51,475 bases of DNA, from assembly GCA_015064695.1 (NCBI GenBank), contig SVRS01000011.1, positions 1 through 51,475 of the forward strand, read 5' to 3'. Within the stretch, counting starts at the first letter, position 1. The number at the start of each line of letters is the position of its first letter. Source of the DNA: Oscillospiraceae bacterium (GTDB lineage Bacteria; Bacillota; Clostridia; Oscillospirales; CAG-272). Positions 43,832-51,475 of this stretch are shown one piece after another. The notes under the pieces are model-generated. The model saw nothing but the letters and a program-made list of their open reading frames with translations, ran no database searches and was not told where the DNA came from. A program made the translations under genes and the position numbers.

Positions 43832-46264
43832 TTAGTGAATGGGCTTGATGTGCCAGAAGCGGTCGGCGTACTCGCGGATAGAGCGGTCGGCAGCGAAGTG
43901 ACCGGATGCGGCGGTATTGAGCAGAGCCATACGAGTCCAACGAGCTCGGTCGCCGTAGGCCTTGATGCAGGACTCGTGAGCCAGGCGGTAGGACTCGAAG
44001 TCGGCCAGGCACATATAGGGATCGGCTATGCCGTAGGCGCCGCCCAGGAGGTAGGTGGTGATATCCGCAAAGGACTCGCCGCCAAAGCCGATATTGAGAG
44101 CGGCCATGATGCGGCCCAGGCGGTTATTATTGCTGTAGAACTCAACCGAACGGTAGCCGCGGAGCCAGAGCTGCTCCACCTCTGCAGCGGTCAGACCGAA
44201 GATGAACATATTTTCCTCGCCGGCAGCGGCCTGCATTTCAACGTTTGCGCCGTCCAAGGTACCCAGGGTAATGGCACCGTTCATCATGAGCTTCATACAG
44301 CCCGTACCGCTGGCCTCCTTACCGGCCAGGGAGATCTGCTCGGAGATATCGGCAGAGGGAACCAGGATCTCGGCGGTAGAGACGTCATAGTTCTCCAAGA
44401 ACACCACGTTCAGCTTCTCGCGGATTCGGGGAGAGTTATTGATCTCCTTTTGGAGCATACACAAAAGCTGGATGATGCGCTTGGCCATCTGATAGCCGGG
44501 AGCGGCCTTTGCACCGAAGATGAAGGTCTGAGGACGGATATCCAGGTCGGGGTTATCCTTGAGATCCAGGTAGATGCCGATGATATTCAGAGCATTCAGA
44601 AGCTGGCGCTTGTACTCATGAAGGCGCTTGATCTGCACGTCAAACACGGCGTGGGTATCCAGGCGGATACCGGCGCGGCGGTAGAGGTGGTTGGAGAAAT
44701 TCTCCTTATTCTCGTGCTTGATGGCGCGGAAGCGCTCCAGCACCGTGGGATCGTCGGCAAACTTGGCGAACTCAGCCAGCTCCACGGGGTTCTTACGGTA
44801 GCCGGTGCCGATGGTCTCGTCCAACAGTCCAGCCAGCTTGGGGTTGGAGTAGCACAGCCAGCGACGGTGCGCGATACCGTTGGTAACGTTATCGAAGCGG
44901 CCGGGATACAGGCGGTAGAAATCCTTGAACACGCTATCCTTCAGAATGGTGGAGTGGAGCTTGGATACGCCGTTGACCGAATGAGAACCGATGACGGCCA
45001 GGTTGGCCATGCGGATCTGCCCGTAGCCGACGACGCACATCTTGGAGATGCGCTGCCAGTTGCCGGGGAACACCTGCCATGCCTCGCGGCAGAAGCGCTC
45101 GTTGATCTCCTTGATAATATCGTAGATGCGGGGGAGCTTGAGGCGGAAGAGATCCTCGTTCCAGGTCTCCAGGGCCTCGGGCAGGACGGTATGGTTGGTA
45201 TAGGAGAAGATCTCCTTGACCATCTCCCAGGCGCGGTCCCAGGAGTAGAAGTACTCATCCACCAGGATACGCATCAGCTCGGGGATACAGAGGGTGGGGT
45301 GGGTATCGTTGAGATGGATGGCCACCTTATCCGCCAGGTTATCCAGGGTGCCGTAGACAGACATATGGTCGCGGATGATGGACTGGATGGAGGCGGAGCA
45401 GAGGAAATACTGCTGGGTCAGGCGGAGGAGCTTACCCTCGGTATGGTTATCGGCGGGATAAAGGACCTTCGAGATAGCATCGGCATTGGTGGCCTCCTCC
45501 ATGGCGCGGGCATACTGACCCTGGGAGAACAGACCCATGTTGAAGTTCTGGATGCTGCGAGCCTTCCACAGGCGGAGGCGGGACACGCCTTCAGAATCCG
45601 AGCCGGAGATCATCATATCGTAGGGGACAGCCTCAAGCTCCTCGGCGCCCTCGTAAATGACCTCCATACGGCCGTCGGGCTTCCACTCCTCGTGGACGCG
45701 GCCGCCGAAGCGGACCGTGAACACGCGGTCGGTACGGGGAACCAGCCACACGTCACCGCCGGGGAGCCACACGTCGGGAAGCTCCACCTGGATGCCGTCC
45801 ACGATCTTCTGCTTGAAGAGACCGTATTCGTAGCAGATGGAGAAGCCGGTTGCGGGGTAGTCCAGGGAGGACAGGGAGTCCATGAAGCAGGCGGCGAGAC
45901 GGCCGAGACCACCGTTACCCAAGCCGGCATCGGGCTCACAGGTATAGAGGTCCTCCAGGGTATAACCCATGGCGGACAGAGCCTCCTCGTAGTCCTTATC
46001 CAGGCCGAGGTTGCAGAGGTTGGTTTTCAAGGAACGGCCCAGCAGGAACTCCATGCACATATAGTACACGCGCTTGCCGCCGGTCTGATTGACCTTCTTC
46101 TTGAAGTTACCGCGCTTCTCGGTGAGGATGTCGCGGACGGTCATGGCGGTGGCCTTATAGAGCTGCTCCTTAGAGGCTTCGGCAGAGGTGCAGCCGAAGA
46201 AGCGTGACAGCTTAATTTCAAGATTTTCCTTGATTTCGGCTGCGTTGGGTTTCAGGTTTGTCAT
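43832..46264 (-). CDS. glgP: glycogen/starch/alpha-glucan phosphorylase
   Basis: An 810-residue PLP enzyme that releases glucose-1-phosphate from alpha-1,4-glucan ends. The length is standard. VYYMCMEFLLGRSL lies near residue 66, VAIHLNDTHPTLCIPELMR near 310-330, and the PLP lysine in KEASGTGCMKLMMNGA near 645-660. It is encoded on minus upstream of the GH13 gene, 235 bases apart. A small hairpin, GCAAGGA/TCCTTGC (43798-43818), follows the stop. Together with GH13 it forms the breakdown arm facing the synthesis genes. Confidence 0.96.
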   Translation of the reverse strand: MTNLKPNAAEIKENLEIKLSRFFGCTSAEASKEQLYKATAMTVRDILTEKRGNFKKKVNQTGGKRVYYMCMEFLLGRSLKTNLCNLGLDKDYEEALSAMGYTLEDLYTCEPDAGLGNGGLGRLAACFMDSLSSLDYPATGFSICYEYGLFKQKIVDGIQVELPDVWLPGGDVWLVPRTDRVFTVRFGGRVHEEWKPDGRMEVIYEGAEELEAVPYDMMISGSDSEGVSRLRLWKARSIQNFNMGLFSQGQYARAMEEATNADAISKVLYPADNHTEGKLLRLTQQYFLCSASIQSIIRDHMSVYGTLDNLADKVAIHLNDTHPTLCIPELMRILVDEYFYSWDRAWEMVKEIFSYTNHTVLPEALETWNEDLFRLKLPRIYDIIKEINERFCREAWQVFPGNWQRISKMCVVGYGQIRMANLAVIGSHSVNGVSKLHSTILKDSVFKDFYRLYPGRFDNVTNGIAHRRWLCYSNPKLAGLLDETIGTGYRKNPVELAEFAKFADDPTVLERFRAIKHENKENFSNHLYRRAGIRLDTHAVFDVQIKRLHEYKRQLLNALNIIGIYLDLKDNPDLDIRPQTFIFGAKAAPGYQMAKRIIQLLCMLQKEINNSPRIREKLNVVFLENYDVSTAEILVPSADISEQISLAGKEASGTGCMKLMMNGAITLGTLDGANVEMQAAAGEENMFIFGLTAAEVEQLWLRGYRSVEFYSNNNRLGRIMAALNIGFGGESFADITTYLLGGAYGIADPYMCLADFESYRLAHESCIKAYGDRARWTRMALLNTAASGHFAADRSIREYADRFWHIKPIH

Positions 46265-46412
46265 AGTATTCGTTTCACTTTCTATGGTGGATTAGGTTTT
46301 GTGTAGGGGGGTATAGTGGATTTGCGATGGGGTTCAAGCATAGTATCCTTCGGAGGCGGCGGTTTTAAACGCCCTTTGGCAAGCTTTTCCCGTCTCTTCC
46401 TTGGATACGGGA

Positions 46413-47192
46413 TCAGAGTACCTTGGCCAGGAAGGATTGCAAACGGTCGCTCTTGGGGCTCCCGAAAATTTCTTCGGGCGTACCCTCCTCGATGATACGG
46501 CCCTCTGCCATGAAGATAACGCGGGAACCAACCTCCCGGGCAAATCCCATCTCGTGGGTGACCACGATCATGGTCATACCGTCGCGAGCCAGAGATTTCA
46601 TGACCTCCAGTACCTCGCCCACCATTTCGGGATCGAGGGCAGAGGTGGGCTCGTCGAAGAGCATAACGTCGGGCTGCATACACAGGGCGCGGACAATGGC
46701 CACCCGCTGCTTCTGACCGCCGGAGAGCTGGCTGGGATAGGCGTAGGCTCGATCGGCCAGGCCCACCTTATCCAACAGCTCCATGGCCAGGGCTTCGGCT
46801 TCCTCACGGGACTTTTTCAAGAGCTTCATGGGAGCAAGGGTCATATTGCGGAGAATGGTCATATGGGGGAACAGGTTGAAGTGCTGGAACACCATGCCCA
46901 TTTTCTGACGGTGAAGGTTGATGTTCACTCTACGGTCGGTGATATCCACGCCATTGACGAAAATTTGTCCGCCCGTGGGCTCCTCCAAGAGGTTCAGCGA
47001 GCGCAGGAAGGTGGACTTACCGCTACCCGAGGGGCCGATGACCACGGCCACCTCTCCGGGGTATATCTCGGCGGATACGCCGTCCAGGGCGTGAACCGAG
47101 CCGTCGTTATAGTGCTTTTGCAGATCACAGACACGGATCACCGGCTGATTCTCCCGTGTGTCGTTCTGCTTGATGGGAGTCTTATCGCTCAC
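46413..47192 (-). CDS. polar amino-acid ABC transporter ATP-binding protein
   Basis: A 259-residue ATPase of the GlnQ/HisP type: Walker [10 protein letters not shown] (about 52-60), signature [10 protein letters not shown] (about 154-163), Walker [14 protein letters not shown] (about 174-186) and the switch His in VVTHEMGFA. It overlaps the permease gene by 11 bases and is last of three transporter genes. The solute is a polar amino acid, but which one cannot be read. Confidence 0.94.
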   Translation of the reverse strand: MSDKTPIKQNDTRENQPVIRVCDLQKHYNDGSVHALDGVSAEIYPGEVAVVIGPSGSGKSTFLRSLNLLEEPTGGQIFVNGVDITDRRVNINLHRQKMGMVFQHFNLFPHMTILRNMTLAPMKLLKKSREEAEALAMELLDKVGLADRAYAYPSQLSGGQKQRVAIVRALCMQPDVMLFDEPTSALDPEMVGEVLEVMKSLARDGMTMIVVTHEMGFAREVGSRVIFMAEGRIIEEGTPEEIFGSPKSDRLQSFLAKVL

Positions 47193-48594
47193 TCTTACGC
47201 AACCTCCTCTCCAGAACGCCCACCAGCTTGGTCAGGATCAGCACCATGATCAGATAGACCAGGGCCACGGCCACCAGGGGCATGAAGTTACTGTAGGTAA
47301 TGGAACGGATCTTGATACCTGCGCGGGTGAGGTCGGCCACGCCGATGTAGAAGGCCACGGAGGTCTCCTTCAGAAGGCTGATGAACTCATTACACAGGGC
47401 AGGAAGCACGGCCTTGAAGGCCTGGGGCATGACGATGTGGAACATGGTGGCGCCGTAGCCAAAGCCCAGGGAACGGCCCGCCTCGGTCTGACCGGCATCC
47501 ACCGACATGATACCGCCGCGAATGATTTCGGAAACATAGGCGCCGCTGTTCAGGCCGAAGCACAGAACCGCCGCAGGGAATTTCTCAATTCCGATGGGCA
47601 GGAGCAACACGAAGTAGATGATAAGAAGCTGAACCATCAGAGGGGTTCCGCGAATGAGGGAAACGTAGACACGGGCGATGCGGTCCAGGTAGTAGAGCTT
47701 GCCCGTTTTCTCGAAAACCACCCGCACGATGGCAGTCAGAAGGCCCAGGAAAATACCCAGCAGGAGGGACAGGCCCGTGAGCGCCAGGGTATTGCCGATA
47801 CCCTCCAGGATATAGAGCCAGCGATTCTGCTCGATGAAGTTCTTATGAAAATCGGCCTTAATACCGTTCCACTTCTGCTGCAGGGGGGAGGAGGTATCGG
47901 GTCTCTCGGCGTCGTAGTTGACCAAGCCGAAGCACTGGTTGATGCCGTTGCGGAAGGTATTATCCGAGGCGATGGAGATAATCTCGCCGTCCACGGTGAT
48001 CTCCGTGGTGGCCTTGATATCCTCCTTGACGGCTACGTAGCCGCCCAGCAGGTTATTGAGAGCCTCGTCGGAGATATACATTACAGGCTTTTCGGCGCGG
48101 ACGTCGTAGAAATAGATTTCGCACTCCCCGCTCTTTTTCCAGTCCTCATTTTGCAGCTTCTCCAGGATGAAGTTCTGCACCTGGATCTGAATGAGGGTGG
48201 CGTTGACCTTTTTACCGGCGGCCTTCACGCCCTCGGCATACTCCCACGCCATGCTGAAAATGGCCTCCTTGTTGGCCTCGTACATGGCGGCCACGTCCAG
48301 GGTCTCGTACTTGACCTTGACCACGAACTCACGGGCGACGCCGTCCTCCACCGAAAGCACCTCGATCCCGGTATGCTCGACCACGTACTTGGAGCATTTC
48401 GCCACAGCGGTGGGCAGGCTTTCCAGCAGCTCGGTCAGCTGTGTCTGCGCGGTGGCGGCCGTTACGGTCACCGTGGTTTTGCGGTTGGCGAGCTGATCTG
48501 CCAGGATGAATCCCGCCAGGATCAGGACGCACAGCCCCACGAGGCACAGATTTATGATGCGTCTTTTTTTCTTCTGTATCTCAAGCTTGTTCAT
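47182..48594 (-). CDS. amino-acid ABC transporter permease with extra N-terminal ectodomain
   Basis: A 470-residue protein. Residues 13-33 form a first span. Residues about 36-255 are an external domain I cannot name (with [14 protein letters not shown] and [20 protein letters not shown]). From 260 onward lies a normal GlnP/HisM permease, including the coupling loop [22 protein letters not shown]. Usual permeases of this family have about 220 residues. The substrate-binding protein is encoded separately just upstream, so the ectodomain is not simply a fused receptor of the usual kind. The start at 48594 follows AAAGGA. Confidence 0.9.
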   Translation of the reverse strand: MNKLEIQKKKRRIINLCLVGLCVLILAGFILADQLANRKTTVTVTAATAQTQLTELLESLPTAVAKCSKYVVEHTGIEVLSVEDGVAREFVVKVKYETLDVAAMYEANKEAIFSMAWEYAEGVKAAGKKVNATLIQIQVQNFILEKLQNEDWKKSGECEIYFYDVRAEKPVMYISDEALNNLLGGYVAVKEDIKATTEITVDGEIISIASDNTFRNGINQCFGLVNYDAERPDTSSPLQQKWNGIKADFHKNFIEQNRWLYILEGIGNTLALTGLSLLLGIFLGLLTAIVRVVFEKTGKLYYLDRIARVYVSLIRGTPLMVQLLIIYFVLLLPIGIEKFPAAVLCFGLNSGAYVSEIIRGGIMSVDAGQTEAGRSLGFGYGATMFHIVMPQAFKAVLPALCNEFISLLKETSVAFYIGVADLTRAGIKIRSITYSNFMPLVAVALVYLIMVLILTKLVGVLERRLRKSER

Positions 48595-48686
48595 GCTTGC
48601 AGATTCCTTTCTCCAAATGAAAGAATGAAAGGATGGGACGGTTACCCGTCCCACCCATTTCGTCAGCAATGAGCTATCGGACTATC

Positions 48687-49523
48687 TTACTTGATGTAGT
48701 TAGCAATGATGCCGGCGATGGTGCCGTCCTCGGTCAGCTCCAGGATGGCGGCGTCGATCTTATCCAGCAGTTCGGTATTGCCCTTCTTCACGCAGATGGC
48801 GTAGTCCTCGTTGGCGTAGGCGGTATCCAGAATCTTCAGACCTGCGTTGGCACTCACCAGGGCCTTGGCGGGCTCGTTGTCAATGATGACGCAATCCACG
48901 GAGCCGCCCAGCAGAGCCAGGATAGCCTCGTTACCGTTGCTGTAGGTGGTGACGTTCTCGGAGCCGAAATCGTCGGTGGCGTAGATATCACCGGTGGTAC
49001 CCAGCTGAACGCCTACCTTGTAGTTAGCGCCCTCGGCGTAAAGGTCGTCGGCACAGGTGATGGGGGAGTCGTTCTTAACGATGATGGCCTGCACACCGTT
49101 GGCGTAGCTGATGGAGAAGTCCACCTCCAGGAGGCGGTCCTCGGTGATGGTCATACCGGCCATACCGAAATCCACGGAGCCCTCGTTAACGGCGGTGAGG
49201 ATGGAGTCAAACTCCATGTCTACGATCTCCAGGGTCATACCCAGCTTCTCGGCGATGGCGGCAGCGATCTCGGCATCGATACCGACGATCTTGTCACCCT
49301 CGTAGAACTCGTAGGGCTGGAAGTAAGCGTTGGTGCCCATCTTCAGAACGGGCTTCTCTGCGGCATCGTTTTCGGTACCGGCTGCGGTATCGGCATCGGT
49401 ACCGGCTGCGGTACCTGCTGCGGTAGTATCCTCAGCGCCGTCGTTGGTCGTACAGCCAACGAACACGGCGGTCAAAGACAGAACCATCACGAAAGCCATC
49501 AGAATGGCAAAAAACTTTTTCAT
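48687..49523 (-). CDS. amino-acid ABC transporter substrate-binding lipoprotein
   Basis: A 278-residue lipoprotein: signal peptide with lipobox VFVGC (Cys near 24), a Thr/Ala/Asp linker of repeated AAGT-type units (about 30-56), then a type II periplasmic-binding fold (MGTNAYFQPYEFYEGDKIVGIDAEIAAAIAE; later DFGMAGMTITEDR and VGVQLGTTGD). It captures a polar amino acid and delivers it to the adjacent permease. AAGGAG precedes the ATG. It is first gene of a three-gene operon. Confidence 0.94.
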   Translation of the reverse strand: MKKFFAILMAFVMVLSLTAVFVGCTTNDGAEDTTAAGTAAGTDADTAAGTENDAAEKPVLKMGTNAYFQPYEFYEGDKIVGIDAEIAAAIAEKLGMTLEIVDMEFDSILTAVNEGSVDFGMAGMTITEDRLLEVDFSISYANGVQAIIVKNDSPITCADDLYAEGANYKVGVQLGTTGDIYATDDFGSENVTTYSNGNEAILALLGGSVDCVIIDNEPAKALVSANAGLKILDTAYANEDYAICVKKGNTELLDKIDAAILELTEDGTIAGIIANYIK

Positions 49524-49569
49524 GATTTTTCTCCTTAATCAATAAAATTGCATGAATATGCACCGTACT

Positions 49570-49598
49570 ATTATAGCACACATGCTCTGTTTTTGCAA
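49570..49598 (-). promoter_or_regulatory. promoter of amino-acid transporter operon
   Basis: TTGCAA-17-TATAAT on minus with TGTGC before the -10, about 47 bases before the start codon. The rest of the 420-base gap to 49943 is AT-rich and holds only the divergent promoter and leader of the next gene. Confidence 0.75.
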
Positions 49599-49812
49599 CT
49601 GTCAATTTAAACCAAAGAAAATCAATATTTTACCTTGGTTTTGTTTTAAATGTGACAATTATACAGTTATGCAACGGAATTATGCAGGAAGGAGTTTTCC
49701 CTTTGGTATCAACAGAAAACCGTCCTTTTTTGCGTAGCGGCCGCAACCGGAGCTTTTCTTTTTTTCTGTGGTACTGATTTTCGTTTTTTGCGACGTTTTT
49801 TTTGCATTTGAA

Positions 49813-49841
49813 TTGACATTCCCGTAAAAATGCCGTATAAT
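49813..49841 (+). promoter_or_regulatory. promoter of DUF4830 gene
   Basis: Perfect TTGACA-17-TATAAT on plus. It leaves a leader of about 95 bases before the ATG at 49944. Confidence 0.85.
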
Positions 49842-49943
49842 AATAGGCAAGGGGATCCGCGCCCGAAAGGCAGCAGCCTCACTCATATCTGACTCCGTTG
49901 GCACATAGGATATATCGATCATTTTTTCACGGAGGTCACAGGT

Positions 49944-50471
49944 ATGTTTATTTACTCCTTCAAAGCCAGCAGCATCAAATTCTTCGCAGTCATCTGTGTC
50001 GCATTGGCGGCGCTGATCACGCTGATCGCCTTCGTTCCCGCCTATGCGGGGGGCGAAGCCTCCCCAAGCGGCGGCGTGGCCGTTGACGTGCCCGAGGCGG
50101 AATCAGGCGTGACGGCATCCTATCGCTACGATAAGGTCAAGACCGCCGACGATGCGGCCGCCTTTTTGAGACAGTTCGGGTGGGTCGTGGATGCGGGATC
50201 CGTTGAATCCCGTGAGGTGACCATTCCCGCCGAGTTCGACAAGGTATTTGCGGGCTACAACGAGCTGCAAAAGGCCCAGGGCTTGGATCTGTCCAAGTAC
50301 AAGAAAAAGAAGGTCACTCGCCACACCTTCACGGTCACCAACTACGACGGATACGATGGAACGGTCTATGCCAACGTACTGATTTACCGCAGCCGCGTCA
50401 TTGGCGGAGACATTTGCTCTGCGGACGTAAACGGTTTCGTTCACGGCTTTGAGAAGCCTGTGCAGGAATAA
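49944..50471 (+). CDS. DUF4830 family exported or membrane-anchored protein
   Basis: A 175-residue protein with an N-terminal hydrophobic segment (about 12-34) ending in VPAYAGG, which could be a signal peptide or an anchor. The mature part matches DUF4830: FLRQFGWVVD, IPAEFDKVFAGYNELQKAQGLDLSKY, then VTNYDGYDGTVYANVLIYRSRVIGGD and the closing VNGFVHGF. The ATG follows GGAGGT. The role of the family is unknown. It precedes the pyrimidine salvage genes by 59 bases, perhaps co-transcribed. Confidence 0.85.
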   Translation: MFIYSFKASSIKFFAVICVALAALITLIAFVPAYAGGEASPSGGVAVDVPEAESGVTASYRYDKVKTADDAAAFLRQFGWVVDAGSVESREVTIPAEFDKVFAGYNELQKAQGLDLSKYKKKKVTRHTFTVTNYDGYDGTVYANVLIYRSRVIGGDICSADVNGFVHGFEKPVQE

Positions 50472-50530
50472 TATTAATATCCTGTTGTTTATTAAACATT
50501 TGGTTGTATTTTAAATCGGAGGAATGAAAA

Positions 50531-50944
50531 ATGAAACAAGCTGTCGACCACAAAGCCCTCATGGAGACCGCCGCGCGCGCCCGGGAGCTTGCCTACTCTC
50601 CCTATTCAGGCTACTGCGTCGGTGCGGCGCTTCTCTGTGAGGACGGCCGCGTATTTACAGGCTGCAACATCGAGAATGCGAGCTTTTCCGCCACGAACTG
50701 CGCTGAGAGAACCGCCGTTTTCAAGGCGGTCAGCGAGGGGGCGCGGCGCTTTACCGCCATTGCGGTGGTGGGCGGACGACGGGGGGAGGTATCCCCCTTC
50801 TGCGCTCCCTGTGGGGTATGCCGTCAGGTTCTGGCGGAGTTTTGCCCCCTCGATATGCCCGTGGTTCTGGGCACGCCCGAGAATTTCAAGGTGTATACTT
50901 TCGGTGAGCTGCTTCCCTTTTCCTTTACGGGGAGCGAGTTGTAA
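50531..50944 (+). CDS. cdd: cytidine deaminase
   Basis: A 137-residue zinc enzyme converting (deoxy)cytidine to (deoxy)uridine. Zinc ligands Cys57, Cys94 and Cys97 lie in NCAERTAVF and APCGVCRQ, and Glu59 is the proton shuttle. FTGCNIENASF (about 42-52) binds the nucleoside. The length is that of the homotetrameric type. The ATG follows GGAGGA. The pyrimidine-nucleoside phosphorylase gene starts 21 bases after its stop, so the two form a salvage operon. Confidence 0.95.
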   Translation: MKQAVDHKALMETAARARELAYSPYSGYCVGAALLCEDGRVFTGCNIENASFSATNCAERTAVFKAVSEGARRFTAIAVVGGRRGEVSPFCAPCGVCRQVLAEFCPLDMPVVLGTPENFKVYTFGELLPFSFTGSEL

Positions 50945-50965
50945 TGGCAAAAGAAAGGAGCATAT

Positions 50966-51475
50966 ATGCGCGCATACGACATCATTAAAAAGAAACGGGA
51001 CGGCTATACTTTGACCGAGGCCGAGATCCGCGAGTTTATCGGGGGATACGTTGCGGGGGAGATTCCCGATTACCAGGCCGCCGCCCTTTGCATGGCTATT
51101 TGGTTCCGGGGGATGAACGCCGCCGAGACCGCCGCGCTGACCATGGCCATCCGCGACTCGGGCGATACGTTGCATTTCGAGAACATCCGGGGTCTGCGGG
51201 TGGACAAGCACTCCACCGGCGGCGTGGGGGACAAGACCAGCCTGGTGGTTGCGCCCGTGGTAGCCTCCCTGGGGGTCAAGGTAGCCAAGATGAGCGGACG
51301 GGGGTTAGGTCATACCGGCGGCACTGTGGACAAGCTGGAGGCCATCGATGGATTCCGCACCGATCTGACCACCGCCGAGTTTGAGGCAATCGTCAACCGC
51401 GTGGGCATTGCCATCGTGGGGCAGAGTGCCGATCTGGCACCCGCCGACAAGCTACTTTACGCACTCCGTGACGTG
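50966..51475 (+). CDS. pdp: pyrimidine-nucleoside phosphorylase, 5' part
   Basis: The first 170 codons of a thymidine/pyrimidine-nucleoside phosphorylase, open to the right edge. It phosphorolyses uridine or thymidine to the base and (deoxy)ribose-1-phosphate. [13 protein letters not shown] (about 82-94) binds phosphate and [16 protein letters not shown] (about 112-127) is the family signature. The ATG at 50966 follows AAAGGAG. deoA-type thymidine phosphorylase is the alternative; the pyrimidine-nucleoside type is more common in Bacillota. The C-terminal half is outside the window. Confidence 0.93.
   Translation, partial: MRAYDIIKKKRDGYTLTEAEIREFIGGYVAGEIPDYQAAALCMAIWFRGMNAAETAALTMAIRDSGDTLHFENIRGLRVDKHSTGGVGDKTSLVVAPVVASLGVKVAKMSGRGLGHTGGTVDKLEAIDGFRTDLTTAEFEAIVNRVGIAIVGQSADLAPADKLLYALRDV

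Noticed and set aside
43622..46207. 861-codon plus-strand frame
   Set aside because: Antisense to glgP, which has full-length family motifs; the frame is a by-product of GC-rich codon use.

Overview
The window looks like a chromosomal segment of an uncultured, GC-rich member of the Clostridia (Bacillota), probably a gut Eubacteriales/Oscillospirales-type organism. The evidence is spoVG, a lysine riboswitch on an NhaC-family carrier, the glgC-glgD pair, an ECF sigma/membrane-partner operon, textbook TTGACA-17-TATAAT promoters, tRNA genes that encode CCA, and the DHHW, DUF4358 and DUF4830 families typical of Clostridia. Most genes are GC-rich with C-ending codons. Two stretches are clearly AT-rich and probably acquired: the left edge (1-624) and 27.95-30.2 kb.

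Layout. 1-0.62 kb: part of an AT-rich unknown gene that abuts a five-tRNA operon (Val-Asp-Phe-Gly-Cys, minus strand) with tandem promoters. 1.77-7.2 kb: flavin reductase, a DUF4299-like protein, proA, fumC and a membrane protein, all on plus. 7.3-9.4 kb: an ECF sigma factor and its membrane partner. 9.7-9.9 kb: a small zinc ribbon. 10.3-12.3 kb: an NhaC-family (LysW-like) transporter behind a lysine riboswitch and terminator. 12.4-14.7 kb: a polytopic membrane protein, then a translationally coupled three-gene operon of unknown function. 14.9-17.5 kb: YfcE-like phosphodiesterase, spoVG and a frameshifted murC. 17.8-25.5 kb: a surface O-acylation set (MBOAT, DHHW protein, SGNH hydrolase, DUF4358 lipoprotein), split by an oppositely oriented acpP-marR-dxs block. 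25.6-27.4 kb: a large FAD-dependent oxidoreductase.

27.5-30.3 kb is the most unusual part. A tRNA-Leu gene is followed by two tandem 156-bp repeats that each recreate the tRNA 3' end and its terminator. Next comes a 2.2-kb AT-rich island carrying one gene for a seven-unit zinc-ribbon protein with an embedded Vsr-like nuclease domain. A further copy of the terminator/tail repeat closes the island. The gene is split by two one-base deletions in A6 runs. murC is also one base short in an A run, so homopolymer sequencing error has to be considered.

30.3-34.4 kb: a CBS-pair protein and a GldA/F/G-type ABC transporter. 34.6-46.3 kb: a complete glycogen module, with glgB-glgC-glgD-glgA on plus (synthesis) and a GH13 amylase/neopullulanase plus glgP on minus (breakdown), and one unknown small gene between the two arms. 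46.4-49.5 kb: a polar amino-acid ABC transporter whose permease has an extra ectodomain of about 220 residues. 49.9-51.5 kb: a DUF4830 protein, cytidine deaminase and the start of a pyrimidine-nucleoside phosphorylase (pyrimidine salvage).
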